Shown: in pieces, positions 1 through 10,452 of the stretch | Layout of the letters: each line of letters opens with the position of its first letter | How positions within the stretch are numbered: position 1 is the stretch's first letter | Source: Archivesica marissinica | Taxonomy: Eukaryota; Mollusca; Bivalvia; Venerida; Vesicomyidae | Direction of reading: 5' to 3' | Assembly: GCA_014843695.1 (NCBI GenBank) | Contig: CM026400.1 | Span: 9,095,872 to 9,159,871, forward strand | DNA length: 64,000 nucleotides | Notes under the pieces: model-generated | Seen by the model: only the letters and a program-made list of their open reading frames with translations | Told to the model about the DNA's origin: nothing | Databases searched by the model: none | Position numbers and translations under genes: made by a program

Positions 1-135
1 TTATTATACATGTGTCCTCTATTAAGCAGACACTTGTGCTAAGCAGCCAGTTGACAGATTCCCAATATGCTGTTTTATTATACATTTGTCCTCTATTAAG
101 CAGCCACGTGTGCTAAGCAGCAAGCCACTTTCTGT
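1..135. repeat. Two tandem copies of a ~74-bp repeat
   Basis: Two near-identical stretches begin at 1 and at about 75, each containing TCCTCTATTAAGCAG and GTGCTAAGCAGC. A diverged relative with the same vocabulary (slots such as tacttagcacaggtggctgtt) lies at 43520-43640. It is probably part of a short dispersed repeat. No coding potential is seen. Confidence 0.6.
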
Positions 136-169
136 GATTCCTTTGGCTGGCTACTTAACACAGGTTAGA

Positions 170-424
170 TTGTATTTTTGTAACGTCACTATACCAGTTG
201 CCCATTTGAGCGACGGATATTTGATCTAACAACACCCTTCCTGCCATGGGCAGATTCCAGAGGTTAATCAGTATTTGGTGCACACACCTCCGTAAGAAGC
301 TGCCAACATTTTCATATAAAGAGACGGGGTGTGAACGGGGCTCGAACCCGTGACCATCAGTGATGATATGTTACAGTGGTATACAAGTCAGCGACCTTAA
401 CAACTCGACCACGACAGCGGATGC
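170..424 (-). mobile_element. tRNA-derived SINE, family 3
   Basis: On the minus strand the tRNA-like head is at the right (about 330-424), with an A-box-like GTCGAGTTGTTAAGGTCGC and a B-box-like GGTTCGAGCCCCG. The tail runs left to the phrase GTCGCTACCGGTTGCCCA-like at 190-210. A second copy is at 59101-59332 and a head-only copy at 9120-9217. The head has a long spacer between the two boxes, as in class II (Leu/Ser) tRNAs. Confidence 0.75.
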
Positions 425-439
425 GGCAGTATAGGAACA

Positions 440-1255
440 TACATGTAGATTACATCATGGTAACATGCAGTTCACATCATGGTAACATGCAGTTCAAATC
501 ATGGTAACGTGCAGTTCACTTCATGGTAACATGCAGTTCAAATCATGGTAACGTGCAGTTCACACCATGGTAACGTGCAGTTCCCATCATAGTAACGTGC
601 AGTTCCCATCATAGTAACGTGCAGTTCACATCATGGTAACGTGCAGTTCCCATCATAATAACGTGCAGTTCACATCATGGTAACATGCAGTTCACATCAT
701 GGTAACGTGCAGTTCATATCACGGTAACGTGCAGTTCACATCACGGTAACGTGCAATTCCCATCATAGTAACGTGCAGTTCACATCACGGTAACGTGCAG
801 TTCCCATCACGGTAACGTGCAGTTCACATCACGGTAACGTGCAGTTCAAATCACGGTAACGTGCAGTTCACATCACGGTAACGTGCAGTTCACATCATGG
901 TAACGTGCAGTTCACATCATGGTAACGTGCAGTTCACATCACGGTAACGTGCAGTTCACATCATGGTAACGTGCAGTTCACATCACGGTAACGTGCAGTT
1001 CACAACACGGTAACGTGCAGTTCACATCACGGTAACGTGCAGTTCCTATCATAGTAACGTGCAGTTCACATCATGGTAACGTGCAGTTCATATCACGGTA
1101 ACGTGCAGTTCACATCACGGTAACGTGCAGTTCCCATCATGGTAACGTGCAGTTCAAATCATGGTAACGTGCAGTTCACATCATGGTAACGTGCAGTTCA
1201 CATCACGGTAACGTGCAGTTCACATCACGGTAACGTGCAGTTCCCATCATGGTGA
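440..1255. repeat. 22-bp minisatellite, about 37 copies
   Basis: The unit contains ATCATGGTAACGTGCAGTTC and repeats every 22 bp. Common variants are ATCACGG versus ATCATGG, and TTCACATC versus TTCCCATC or TTCAAATC. The left edge has older variants (AACATGCAG) and the centre is more homogeneous, as expected for unequal exchange. Confidence 0.95.
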
Positions 1256-2215
1256 CATCAATCAGTGAATCATTCACAAGTATTATTCATCAATCGGTGA
1301 ATCATTCACCTGTATTATTCATCAATCGGTGAATCATTCACCAGTATTATTCATCAATCGGTGAATCATTCACCAGTATTATTCATCAATCGGTGAATCA
1401 TTCAACAGTATTATTCATCAATCGGTGAATCATTCATCAGTATTATTCATCAATCGGTGAATCATTCACCAGTATTATTCATCAATCGGTGAATCATTCA
1501 CCAGTATTATTCATCAATCGGTGAATCATTCACCAGTATTATTCATCAATCGGTGAATCATTCAACAGTATTATTCATCAATCGGTGAATCATTCATCAG
1601 TATTATTCATCAATCGGTGAATCATTCACCAGTATTATTCATCAATCGGTGAATCATTCACCAGTATTATTCATCAATCGGTGAATCATTCACCAGTATT
1701 ATTCATCAATCGGTGAATCATTCAACAGTATTATTCATCAATCGGTGAATCATTCATCAGTATTATTCATCAATCGGTGAATCATTCACCAGTATTATTC
1801 ATCAATCGGTGAATCATTCACCAGTATTATTCATCAATCGGTGAATCATTCACCAGTATTATTCATCAATCAGTGAATCATTCAACAATAGTATTCATCA
1901 ATCGGTGAATCATTCGACAGTATTATTCATCAATCGGTGAATCATTCAACAGTATTATTCATCAATCAGTGAATCATTCATCAGTATTATTCATCAATCA
2001 GTGAATCATTCACAAGTATTGTTCATCAATCAGTGAATCATTCAACAATAGTATTCATCAATCAGTGAATCATTCACCAGTATTATTCACAAATCGGTGA
2101 ATCAATCACAAAATAAAATTCACCAATCGGTGGAATCAATCGCCAGCATCATTCACAAATCGATGAGATGAACCATGCACAATATCATTCACCAAATCGG
2201 TGAAACATTCACCAG
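1256..2215. repeat. 32-bp minisatellite with a five-unit higher-order pattern
   Basis: The unit contains TATTATTCATCAATCGGTGA with a 32-bp period, about 30 copies. Each unit can form a hairpin between ATTCACC and GGTGAAT. A variable triplet cycles as acc, acc, acc, aac, atc roughly every 160 bp between 1320 and 1860. Units decay at the right end (2090-2215). Confidence 0.95.
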
Positions 2216-3234
2216 TATCATTTTGATATCAATGCTTTAAAAATTCAATTCGATGAACCATAATTTGATCATACATTGAAACGAACAAACATCCTCTACA
2301 AATGTTGTCTATTTAAAATTCTACTTCATTCAGTAATACATGCGTAATATTTATACAAGTACACCCAAAAGCGGAGAGTCTCCTAAATTGAAACAATTAC
2401 TTACGAATCGCAGATTATATTTCTGAAACGTAAATCCGTCTTGTGTGTAGGTCAATTTCTGTAATATGCGAACATGTATACCACTATAACAGAAAAAAGG
2501 GTGTAACCCATTTAATAACTCGATATTCACGAGAATTCCGTGTTAGTTTGTTTGGTAATTATAATCACCGTATTCAATCCGCTGCACGAAAAAAAAAATC
2601 GATATTCGTGTTCTGTCGTATTGAATCTTACCGCAGTAAACGTCATTTATTGTACATGGTTGCATATGGTGGACTTGTTATCTGTTGCACAACCTATGTA
2701 CAGAAAAAACAATGTGTATACAAGTACGAGAACAAACACTTTTGTTTATTTCATGTCTTTTTAGTTAGTTGTCATATCGGCACAGTTAGTGCAGATTGAA
2801 ATGTTTTCTTATGGGGTCATTTTTTGTCATTTTCTGGACGAATGGGAATTTATGTGATAAGAATTACTGCTATGTATTTATAGCATAGGTATTAAAATTG
2901 TTCAATTGTTTTCACTGGTGTGCGCATAGAAATAGGGGCTTGAGCTGGAATCCAGAAATGGCCAGGTCAATATATTTACGCAGTTGAAATTCTGCAACAA
3001 TAATTGGTTCCCATATGATTCGCGGATGTTCCAGCAGGGATGTGGTATATACTAGTATGTTGGACAGGGTTTCATGTTATTATCGACATGTTTGCATTTA
3101 ATCACTAACGTATGCACTTTATAATTTATATACATTCACTCAATACACTATCGATTGTGTATTATGCAGAGCGAATTTTCAATCGTCCTTCTATTACATA
3201 TTTATATATAATAGTTCTTCTTGTTCCTATTGAA
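2216..3234. other. Unique AT-rich DNA, no gene seen
   Basis: About 1 kb without recognisable repeats or domain-like coding sequence. An open frame of 118 codons at 2443-2799 (+) has low-complexity, Cys/Tyr-rich composition and no family resemblance, so I do not call it a gene. Confidence 0.5.
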
Positions 3235-3450
3235 AGGTTAGGTCATTTCTGACACATTGAGACACCCCTTGTGAGCATCAGTACTTCCCGAATCCTATCC
3301 TTGCAGACCAGACACAGTGATGGTAGCCTACTAGTAACAATACTAGCTGGCGACTCACCAAGCAGCCATATCAGAATGAACCCCAGACGAAGTTAGAACT
3401 TTTGACATCCAGCTCCGTATGCGGTCACTTTGGACAATACCTACTCAGCC
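3235..3450 (-). mobile_element. Degraded SINE, family 1
   Basis: This matches the copies at 4925-5186 and 34874-35130 over the body: CATCAGTACTTCCCGAATCC, a ..CTAGCTGGCG.CTCACCAA block and a ..CCATATCAGAA block. The tRNA-like head at the right end (3390-3450) is badly diverged. Confidence 0.7.
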
Positions 3451-3499
3451 AATCAGCTGACGTCTTATTCAATCATAAGCATGTGATAGGCCTTAGGCC

Positions 3500-4390
3500 A
3501 ATGCGAAATTAACATTGGAAAACATAAAACAAAAAGAAAATTTGCGTTTTTCAGTGTAAAGTTGGATTTTATCTCATTTCGTGAGCTCCGAAACGGTGTA
3601 AGCCACACTAGGTCTATTCCGGATCTCACTTCATGAGATATATGCCACTCGTGTACTGAAAAAGACATAGAGGATATGTGTGTTTATTAGTGTAAGATTG
3701 GATTTGATCTCATTTCGTGAGCTTCGAAACGGTGTAAGACACACTAGGTCTATTCCGGATCTCACTTCATGAGATATATGCCACTCGTGTACTGAAAAAG
3801 ACATAGAGGATATGTGTGTTTATTAGTGTAAGGTTGGATTTTATCTCATTTCAAGAGCTCCGAAACGGTGTAAGACACACTAGGTCTATTCCGGATCTCA
3901 CTCCATGAGATATATGCCAATCGTGTACTGTAAAAGACATAGAGGATATTTGTGTTTTACAGCGTAAGATTGGATTTGATCTCATTTCGTGAGCTCCGAA
4001 ACGGCGTATGACACATTAGGTCTATTTCGGATCTCACTCCATGAGATATATGCCAATCGTGTACTGAAAAAGACATAGAGGATATGTGTGTTTATTAGTG
4101 TAAGATTGGATTTGATCTCATTTCGTGAGCTCCGAAACGGCGTAAGACACATTAGGTCTATTCCGGATCTCACTCCATGAGATATATGCCAATCGTGTAC
4201 TGTTAAAGACATAGAGGATATTTGTGTTTTACAGCGTAAGATTGGATTTGATCTCATTTCGTGAGCTCCGAAACGGCGTAAGACACATTAGGTCTATTTC
4301 GGATCTCACTCCATGAGATATATGCCAATCGTGTACTGAAAAAGACATAGAGGATATGTGTGTTTATTAGTGTAAGATTGGATTATATTT
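3500..4390. repeat. 136-bp tandem repeat, ~6.5 copies, dimeric pattern
   Basis: The marker AAACGG occurs at 3591, 3727, 3863, 3999, 4135 and 4271, exactly 136 bp apart. Units alternate between a type with gtgttttacagcgtaag and a type with gtgtttattagtgtaag in the right half, giving a 272-bp dimer. Each unit carries the palindrome ATCTCActccaTGAGAT. Apparent reading frames on the minus strand are by-products of the repeat. Confidence 0.95.
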
Positions 4391-4924
4391 CATCTAGTGA
4401 TCAACGAACAAACCGACCGTCTTGGGCTACACATCGTTCCCAGGATCGAACCCGAGTTGCATTGGTGAGAAGCGAGAGTGCGCTAATCTGACAGCCAAAA
4501 TCACATATTGGAGGTTATATCCCCTTAAAACATTTAACGCATATACACATTTGATATTTTTTCACCACGTTTTTTTTGTATATTTGTTTATTTGTTTGCC
4601 TGTTAGCAGAATGGATGGTATTGGGGGTGGGGTGGGTGGGGGGTCCGTCATGAGCCTGGGACCAATCCATTAACATTTGGTTACACCGGTTCGCTTTAAT
4701 AGCAAATTTCCAAAACTTGTTTCATAAAATATGGTATGAAATCCTATATTTATCAGTGAAATTAAAAGTGTTATTTGACTGGTTGAAGTGGGGTACGAAG
4801 GTGGTACATAACTTCGTTCATTCTATTGTCGTGTCACCAGATTACAATTATAATTTGTACTTAGGTTAACCATATTTTATTCTATGCTAACAGCGAACGA
4901 GTAATATAAATATATATAGTGTGT
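4391..4924. other. Intergenic; short SINE-5 head fragment
   Basis: Positions 4426-4480 match, on the minus strand, the tRNA-like head of the SINE at 50145-50392 (..CGAACCCGAGTTGCATTGGTGAGAAGCG in part). The rest is unique AT-rich DNA with a G-run at 4625-4645. No gene is seen. Confidence 0.45.
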
Positions 4925-5186
4925 TTGTTTATTATAGTGTCACCCAACCCTATTTAAAGGGCCAGCCATTTCTGACTTATGAGACACCTCTTTTTTATGA
5001 ACATCAGTACTTCCCGAATCCTATGCTTGTGTGCCAGACGTCAGGCTGGTAGGCAATCGGTAACCATTATTTAACTAGCTGGCGGCTCACCAACCGGCCA
5101 TATCAGAACGAACCCCTGACGAGATTCGAACCTTCGACCTCCCGCTCCGTAGTTGGACGCCTTAACCACTGGGCTACGTAGACGGT
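4925..5186 (-). mobile_element. tRNA-derived SINE, family 1
   Basis: Reading the minus strand, a tRNA-like head (5184 downwards) has A-box TAGCCCAGTGGTTAAGGCG and B-box GGTTCGAATC. The body is shared with 34874-35130, and the tail includes the minus-strand form of ATAATAAACAAA at the left end. The 34874 copy has an anticodon-arm-like hairpin CCCGC-CTACGGA-GCGGG, pointing to a tRNA-Arg(ACG) ancestor. Confidence 0.8.
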
Positions 5187-5194
5187 GTATGTAT

Positions 5195-5931
5195 ATATGT
5201 GGTCCTTTCTACATCCGAATGTTCGGCTTAAAATGCCATTTTCAAGGAAAGCAAAAATCATCCGGCTAATTCATTTCCTTTAAGATTGCCATTTTCTTTA
5301 AAGCGACACTATATCAATGAAAACACACATTTCTACAGAATGTATTTTCCTATTATATTGTGTAATTTGTTTCCAAATATTTGCCTCAAATACTGAATAT
5401 TTCAACTAATAGACAAGCGTCGTATACGCGGTTTGTTGACATAACAAAATAATGTAAATAGGGTCAACTTCCATGCGTAATGTAATGTGTATATCCTGGA
5501 TAACATGATTTATGGTACATATTTATCGTTATATATCTCACCATTTGTGCCTGTGCATATTTATTTTTCAGACTACTAGTAATACGATTGTTAAAATATC
5601 TCTATACGACAATAGCACGCGCTTGGTATATACTCCAATAGTAAACAAAGATCAGTTCAGGAGCGTAACTGATCGTTATATGAAAACCTATATAAGAAAA
5701 CCATGTATACCACAAAAACACTATTTATGCACAGAAAGTTAACGTTCGAATTATTTAGGTCGAATTTATAGTAGCAATGTTATTTATACGTAAAATAACA
5801 TATTTGGGATTTTTGCAATGTAATGTCGCTTTAAGATTGTCCTTTTCTTTAAGATAGTCAATCTTAAAGGAAATGAATTAGCCGGATGATTTTTGTTTTC
5901 CTTGAATTCGGGTGTAGATAGGACCACATAT
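5195..5931. mobile_element. Non-autonomous TIR element (MITE), possibly nested
   Basis: Inverted ends: ATATGTGGTCCTTTCTACA at 5195-5213 faces TGTAGATAGGACCACATAT at 5913-5931. The inversion continues through AAATCATCCGGCTAATTCAT (about 5245-5275) and its complement (about 5868-5898). Just inside, TTTAAAGCGACACTATATCA (from about 5297) faces TGTAATGTCGCTTTAAG (to about 5835), similar to the ends of the element at 43895-44497. One element may therefore sit within another. The core (5310-5820) is AT-rich and non-coding. Confidence 0.7.
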
Positions 5932-6030
5932 TACACAATAATACAATACAACTTAGTACAAGCAAATGTGTTGGGCGACACGTTCTAGCAACATTACATT
6001 CAGCCCTTCCCAGATTAAAATGTGTATTGT

Positions 6031-8140
6031 CTTATATGTATTGCATTGTATTGTATTATTGCATTGTATTGCATTGTATTGTATTGCATTGTATTGCATT
6101 GTATTGCATTGTATTGCATTGTATTGTATTGCATTGTATTGCATTGTATTGCATTGTATTGTATTGTATTGCATTGTATTGCATTGTATTGCATTGCATT
6201 GTATTACCTTGTATTACATTATATTGTATTGTATTTCATTGCATTGTATTGTATTGCATTGTATTGTATTTCATTGCATTGTATTGTATTGCATTGTATT
6301 ACATTCTATTGCATTGTATTGTATTTCATTGCATTGTATTGTATTGCATGTATTACATTGCATTGTATTGCATTGCATTGTATTGTATGGTATGATATTG
6401 TATTGTATTGCATTGTATTACATTGTATTGCATTGTATTGCATTATATTGTATTGCATTGTATTGCATTATATTGCATTATATTGTATTGTTTTGCATTG
6501 TATTGCATTATATTGTATTGTATTACATTGTATTGCATTGTATTGTATTGTATTGCATTGTATTGCATAATATTGTATTGTATTGCATTGCATTATATTG
6601 TATTGCATTGCATTGTATTGTATTGTATTGCATTGTATTGCATTGCATTGCATTTATTGTATTGCATTGCATTGTATTGTATGGCATTGTATTGCATTGT
6701 ATTGTATTGTATTGCATTGTATTGCATTGTATTGCATTGTATTGCATTGCATTGCATTGTATTGTATTGCATGGCATTGAATTGCATTGTATTGCATTGC
6801 ATTGTATTGTATTGCATGACATTGCATTTATTGTATTGCATTGTATTGTATTGCATGGCATTGCATTGCATTGTATTGTATTGTATTGCATGACATTGTA
6901 TTGTATTGTATTGCATGGCATTGCATTGTATTGTATTGCATTGCATTGTATTGTATTGCATTGTATTGTATTGCATTGTATTGTATTGCATTTATTGCAT
7001 TGCATGGCATTGCATTGTATTGTATTGCATGGCATTGTATTGCATTGTATTGCATTGTATTGCATGGCATTGTATTGTATTGCATGGCATGGCATTGTAT
7101 TGTATTGTATTGCATGGCATGGCATTGTATTGTATTGCATGGCATTGTATTGTATTGTATTGCATGGCATTGTATTGTATTGTATTGCATGGCATTGTAT
7201 TGTATTGCATTGTATTGCATTGCATTGTATTGCATTGTATGGCTTGTATTGCATTACATTGTATTGTATTGCATGGCATTGCATTGTATGGCATTGTATT
7301 GTATTGTATTGCATGGCATTGTATTGTATTGCATGGCATGGCATTGTATTGTATTGTATTGCATGGCATGGCATTGTATTGTATTGCATGGCATTGTATT
7401 GTATTGCATGGCATTGTATTGTATTGTATGGCATTGTATTGTATTGCATTGCATTGTATTGCATTGTATTGCATTGTATGGCAGTGTATTGCATTACATT
7501 GTATTGTATTGCATGGCATTGCATTGCATGGCATTGTATTGTATTGCATGGCATTGCATTACATTGTATTGTATTGCATGGCATTGTATTGTATTGCATT
7601 GCATGGTATTGTATTGTATTGCATGGCATTGCATTGCATGGTATTGTATTGTATTGCATGGCATTGTATTGTATTGTATTGCATGGAATTGCATTGTATT
7701 GTATTGCATTGTATTGCGTTGTATTGCATTGCATTGTATTGTATTGCATGGCATTGTATTGTATTGCATTGTATTGTATTGCATTACATTGTATTGTATT
7801 GCATTGCATTGTATTGTATTACATTGTATTGTATTGCATTGTATTGCATTGTATTGCAATGTATTGTATTGCATTGCATTGTATTGCATTGTATTGTATT
7901 ACATTGTATTGCATTGTATTGTATTGCATTGCATTGCATTGCATTGTATTGCATTGTATTGCATTGTATTATATTGCATTATATTGCATTGTATTGCATT
8001 GTATTGTATTGTGTTGCATTGTATTGCATTGTATTGCATTATATTGTATTACATTGTATTGTATTGCATTGTATTGCATTGTATTGCATTGTATTGTATT
8101 GTATTGCATTACATTGTATTGTATTGCATGTATTGCATTG
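6031..8140. repeat. 2.1-kb TATTG/CATTG pentanucleotide array
   Basis: The region is almost entirely pentamers of the form TTGYA, so each unit reads TATTG or CATTG, with G substitutions (GCATGGCATG) concentrated at 6760-7690. Because 5-bp units give a 15-bp coding period without stops, very long frames appear on both strands, but these are artefacts. It starts abruptly at about 6040 and ends at 8140, about 280 bp upstream of the exon 1 ATG of the PhyH-family gene. Confidence 0.97.
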
Positions 8141-8299
8141 TCCGGACGCTTAACCTATTTACACGGTCCCCGAAGTGATGCGCTTTTACATAATATCCAC
8201 CTACCTGATGCGGTGCAGGGCTACACTGGACCGCATGCTAATTTGTACCTATGTCTCATCCGCCCCGCCACCCCGCAACCCCCCAATGCAGTGGTCAGT

Positions 8300-8423
8300 G
8301 TGCACTTTCTTTGTATATATACATGTATCCAGGTTACCTTCAGACCTCATATCGTTATCATCACAAAGTTGACCGGATGCATAGTGGATGGACTTTAATA
8401 TACGGTTGTTTGCACTTAACACA
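8300..8423 (+). promoter_or_regulatory. Candidate promoter and 5' UTR of the PhyH-family gene (A)
   Basis: A TATATATA box lies at 8314-8321, about 103 bp upstream of the ATG at 8424, which would place transcription start near 8345. The position relative to exon 1 is the only support. An in-frame upstream ATG at 8388 is in a poor context (T at -3), whereas 8424 has A at -3 and G at +4. Confidence 0.4.
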
Positions 8424-8430
8424 ATGGCGG
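8424..8430 (+). CDS. Exon 1 (coding part) of PhyH-family gene, variant A
   Basis: ATGGCGG is followed at once by a consensus donor GTAAGT (8431-8436). It ends with one base of a codon (phase 1). Exon 2A (9710-9791) starts with two bases of a codon, so the junction reads Met-Ala-Gly-Tyr-Arg-Tyr, an N-terminus of the kind I remember for invertebrate proteins labelled L-proline trans-4-hydroxylase-like. Support is the start context, the splice consensus and the matching phase. An upstream in-frame ATG at 8388 could add 12 residues. Such a short exon needs transcript evidence. Confidence 0.6.
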
Positions 8431-8650
8431 GTAAGTAGATAGTTTTGTTCGAACTACTGAATACTAGTACGTGGGTGGCTTATAATATCTTTTAAACTAT
8501 AGTCACATGTATATATACCTATCTTGTGTGTGTGTCTAAAGTAATGGTTACTGTGGATGTGCAGCCCCTCCGCCCCCACCAGAGGTCTGTTTGACACCAG
8601 GTCAGTCTAGAGTAGTGTAGACATTCGGTAAATAAAATCATTCTAGCATC

Positions 8651-8712
8651 ATGCACTGTCTACGTCCCCGCAAGGGGTTTGACATTAATGGAACATACAT
8701 ACATACAGTTTA
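8651..8712 (+). repeat. Retroposon 3' tail with hairpin CCCCGCAAGGGG
   Basis: The segment has a small hairpin (CCCCGCAAGGGG), then ttgacattaatgga and a (CATA)n tail. A second copy at 44215-44265 has CCCCGCGAGGGG and a (GATA)n tail. Two copies with the same hairpin and simple-repeat tails indicate the 3' end of a LINE or SINE family. Confidence 0.55.
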
Positions 8713-8726
8713 ATTAGTAATTTTAT

Positions 8727-8927
8727 TTTTAAACTATTTATTTTACAAGGATTACGAAGCAAGTTTTAACAACTTATATTAATCACTATCGTTGACTATG
8801 TGGTCATTCGTGTGGGAGGAAACCGGAATACCCGGAGAAAACCCACATGTCCGATCTGGCGACCGTCGTACCGTCTCACATACTTCCCGGTCCGAGGATC
8901 GAGCCCGGGTCGCATTGGTGAGGTCCA
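8727..8927 (-). mobile_element. tRNA-derived SINE, family 5
   Basis: On the minus strand this matches 50145-50392: a tRNA-like head with B-box CGGGCTCGATCCTCGG-like, then a body containing GGTTTTCTCCGGGTATTCCG, a motif I recognise from many invertebrate SINEs, and a tail ending in GCTTCGTAATCC. It lies in intron 1 of the PhyH-family gene. Confidence 0.75.
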
Positions 8928-9119
8928 CAAGTATTGTATGTGTGTGAGATTTGGTGGTTTAATGTCGCACCAACAGCTTAGTTCATCTGGCGAATGTCCA
9001 GTTATTATTGAGGGTGGAACACTCCGGGTGCTTCTTCGAGATGTATTCCGGGCACGGACGGACACACGGTTAGAACCAACGACCCCCCGCAAGCCAGCTG
9101 GACTAGGGTAGGTTCAATC

Positions 9120-9217
9120 GTTAAATCAGTCAGCTCGAAACACGTGACCATCAGTGATGATAGGTTACAATGGTATACAAGTCTGCGACGTTAATTACTC
9201 TACCACGGAGGCGGACT
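9120..9217 (-). mobile_element. SINE family 3, head fragment
   Basis: It shares GTGACCATCAGTGATGATA and the phrase tggtatacaagtctgcgac with 345-420 and 59265-59332. The tail side is missing. Confidence 0.65.
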
Positions 9218-9232
9218 AATACATAGCGCGCG

Positions 9233-9500
9233 CGTGTGTGTGTGTATTTTACGTTTATTTATCGTCGCTACCGGTTGCCCATATGAGCGACGCCTCCTGA
9301 AGAGATAAGTAATTTTAGATTTTTGGAGGATAGTGCAATGATACAGACAGAGACCCATTCCAGAGTCTCCTCTGGTTCTTTTACGTTCACGGTGTACATC
9401 ACCGACACGATACCTCGGTTTTTAAGTCCCATCCGAAAGACTGTTCATTTTATTAGAGTCAGACGGGGGGGGGGGGGTCCCTGGATTACCAATCTGGACT
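9233..9500 (-). mobile_element. tRNA-derived SINE, family 2 (head truncated)
   Basis: On the minus strand the tail GATAAATAAACGTAAAATAC is at the left, and the tRNA-like head, ending near 9500, lacks its 5' part. A run of about 13 G at 9467-9479 replaces part of the head. Other copies are at 45068, 50504, 51661, 54998 and 59855. It lies in intron 1. Confidence 0.8.
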
Positions 9501-9709
9501 CTTGCATGTATCTTGACAATGAAGAATTACATTAAACGGTGACAAGAAATGATATCCGAAATTACCTCCAATATCCTAGTATAATTCTAGGGATAAAGGA
9601 GGATTATTTTGCAAGAATCTTGAGACATATGTTCATACATAACGCCATTGATGCAATTGCACTCCCGATCACGTTTCACCATCTATGTATGACATATATT
9701 AATTTGCAG

Positions 9710-9791
9710 GATACCGGTATACGTTCGGAGATTTCCGTGTAACTAACGGAATGAAGCGAGACTTTGACGATAACGGTTACGTCATCGTTCG
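9710..9791 (+). CDS. Exon 2A of PhyH-family gene
   Basis: This 82-bp exon lies between acceptor AATTTGCAG (ends 9709) and donor GTAAGA (9792). It begins with two bases of a split codon and ends with CG of a split Arg codon. The 26 full codons give YRYTFGDFRVTN followed by KRDFDDNGYVIVR in part, which fits the start of the PhyH domain (..FDxxGYVIVR..). It is the same length and phase as exon 2B at 54157-54238, and 13 of 27 residues are identical. It can be read as an alternative exon or as the surviving start of a duplicated gene; no separate exon 3 follows it before the gap or after the satellite. A 51-bp array begins over its donor. Confidence 0.75.
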
Positions 9792-10452
9792 GTAAGACAC
9801 TTGTTTGATAATGGCTGAATCTTCATTCGGTCGGTAACATCCTTCTGTAAATGTAAAAATAACAAACGTTGACAAGTCTTCATTCGATAAGATGAAAGGG
9901 GAAAAAACGTTCTCGATAATGGCTGAGTATTCATTCGGTAAGGTGAAAGGAAGAAACACATTCTCGATAATGGCAGAGTCTTCATTCGGTAAGGTTAAAC
10001 GAAGAGAAACGTTCTCGAGAATGGCCGAGTCTTCATTCGGTAAGGTTAAACGAAGAGAAACGTTTTCGAGAATGGCCGAGTCTTGATTCGGTAAGGTGAA
10101 AGGAAGAGAAACGTTCTCGATAATGGCCGAGTCTTCATTCGGTAAGGTTAAACGAAGAGAAACGTTTTCGAGAATGGCCGAGTCTTGATTCGGTAAGGTG
10201 AAAGGAAGAGAAACGTTCTCGATAATGGCCGAGTCTTCTTTCGGTAAGTTGAAAGGAAGAGAAACGTTCTCGATAATGGCCGAGTCTTCATTCGGTAAGT
10301 TGAAAGGAAGAGAAACGTTCTCGATAATGGCCGAGTCTTCATTCGGTAAGGTTAAAGGAAGAGAAACGTTCTCGATAATGGCCGAGTCTTCATTCGGTAA
10401 GGTTAAAGGAAGAGAAACGTTCTCGATAATGGCCGAGTCTTCATTCGGTAAG
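9782..10452. repeat. 51-bp minisatellite seeded at the exon 2A donor
   Basis: Units of exactly 51 bp contain TCATTCGGTAAGG, then a GA-rich segment, then GATAATGGCCGAGTCT. The first, shorter unit begins inside exon 2A (TCATCGTTCGGTAAGAC at 9782-9798) and continues with GATAATGGCTGAATCT. About 11 fuller copies follow up to the assembly gap. Each copy therefore carries a good 5' splice consensus (TTCG|GTAAGG). Since 51 is divisible by 3, one frame stays open, but it is not linked to a start or a domain. Confidence 0.95.

Noticed and set aside
440..2215. CRISPR-like array
   Set aside because: Head-to-tail units without unique spacers, in a genome with introns and SINEs. These are minisatellites.
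2443..2799. 118-codon gene
   Set aside because: No recognisable motif, codon pattern or splice-supported neighbours. Expected by chance in 1 kb of open sequence.
5966..8398. Open frames up to 810 codons (plus) and 428 codons (minus) in the TATTG/CATTG array
   Set aside because: A 5-bp repeat without stops gives a 15-base coding cycle. The product is monotonous (CIVLH/MQYNT) and has no start context or domain.
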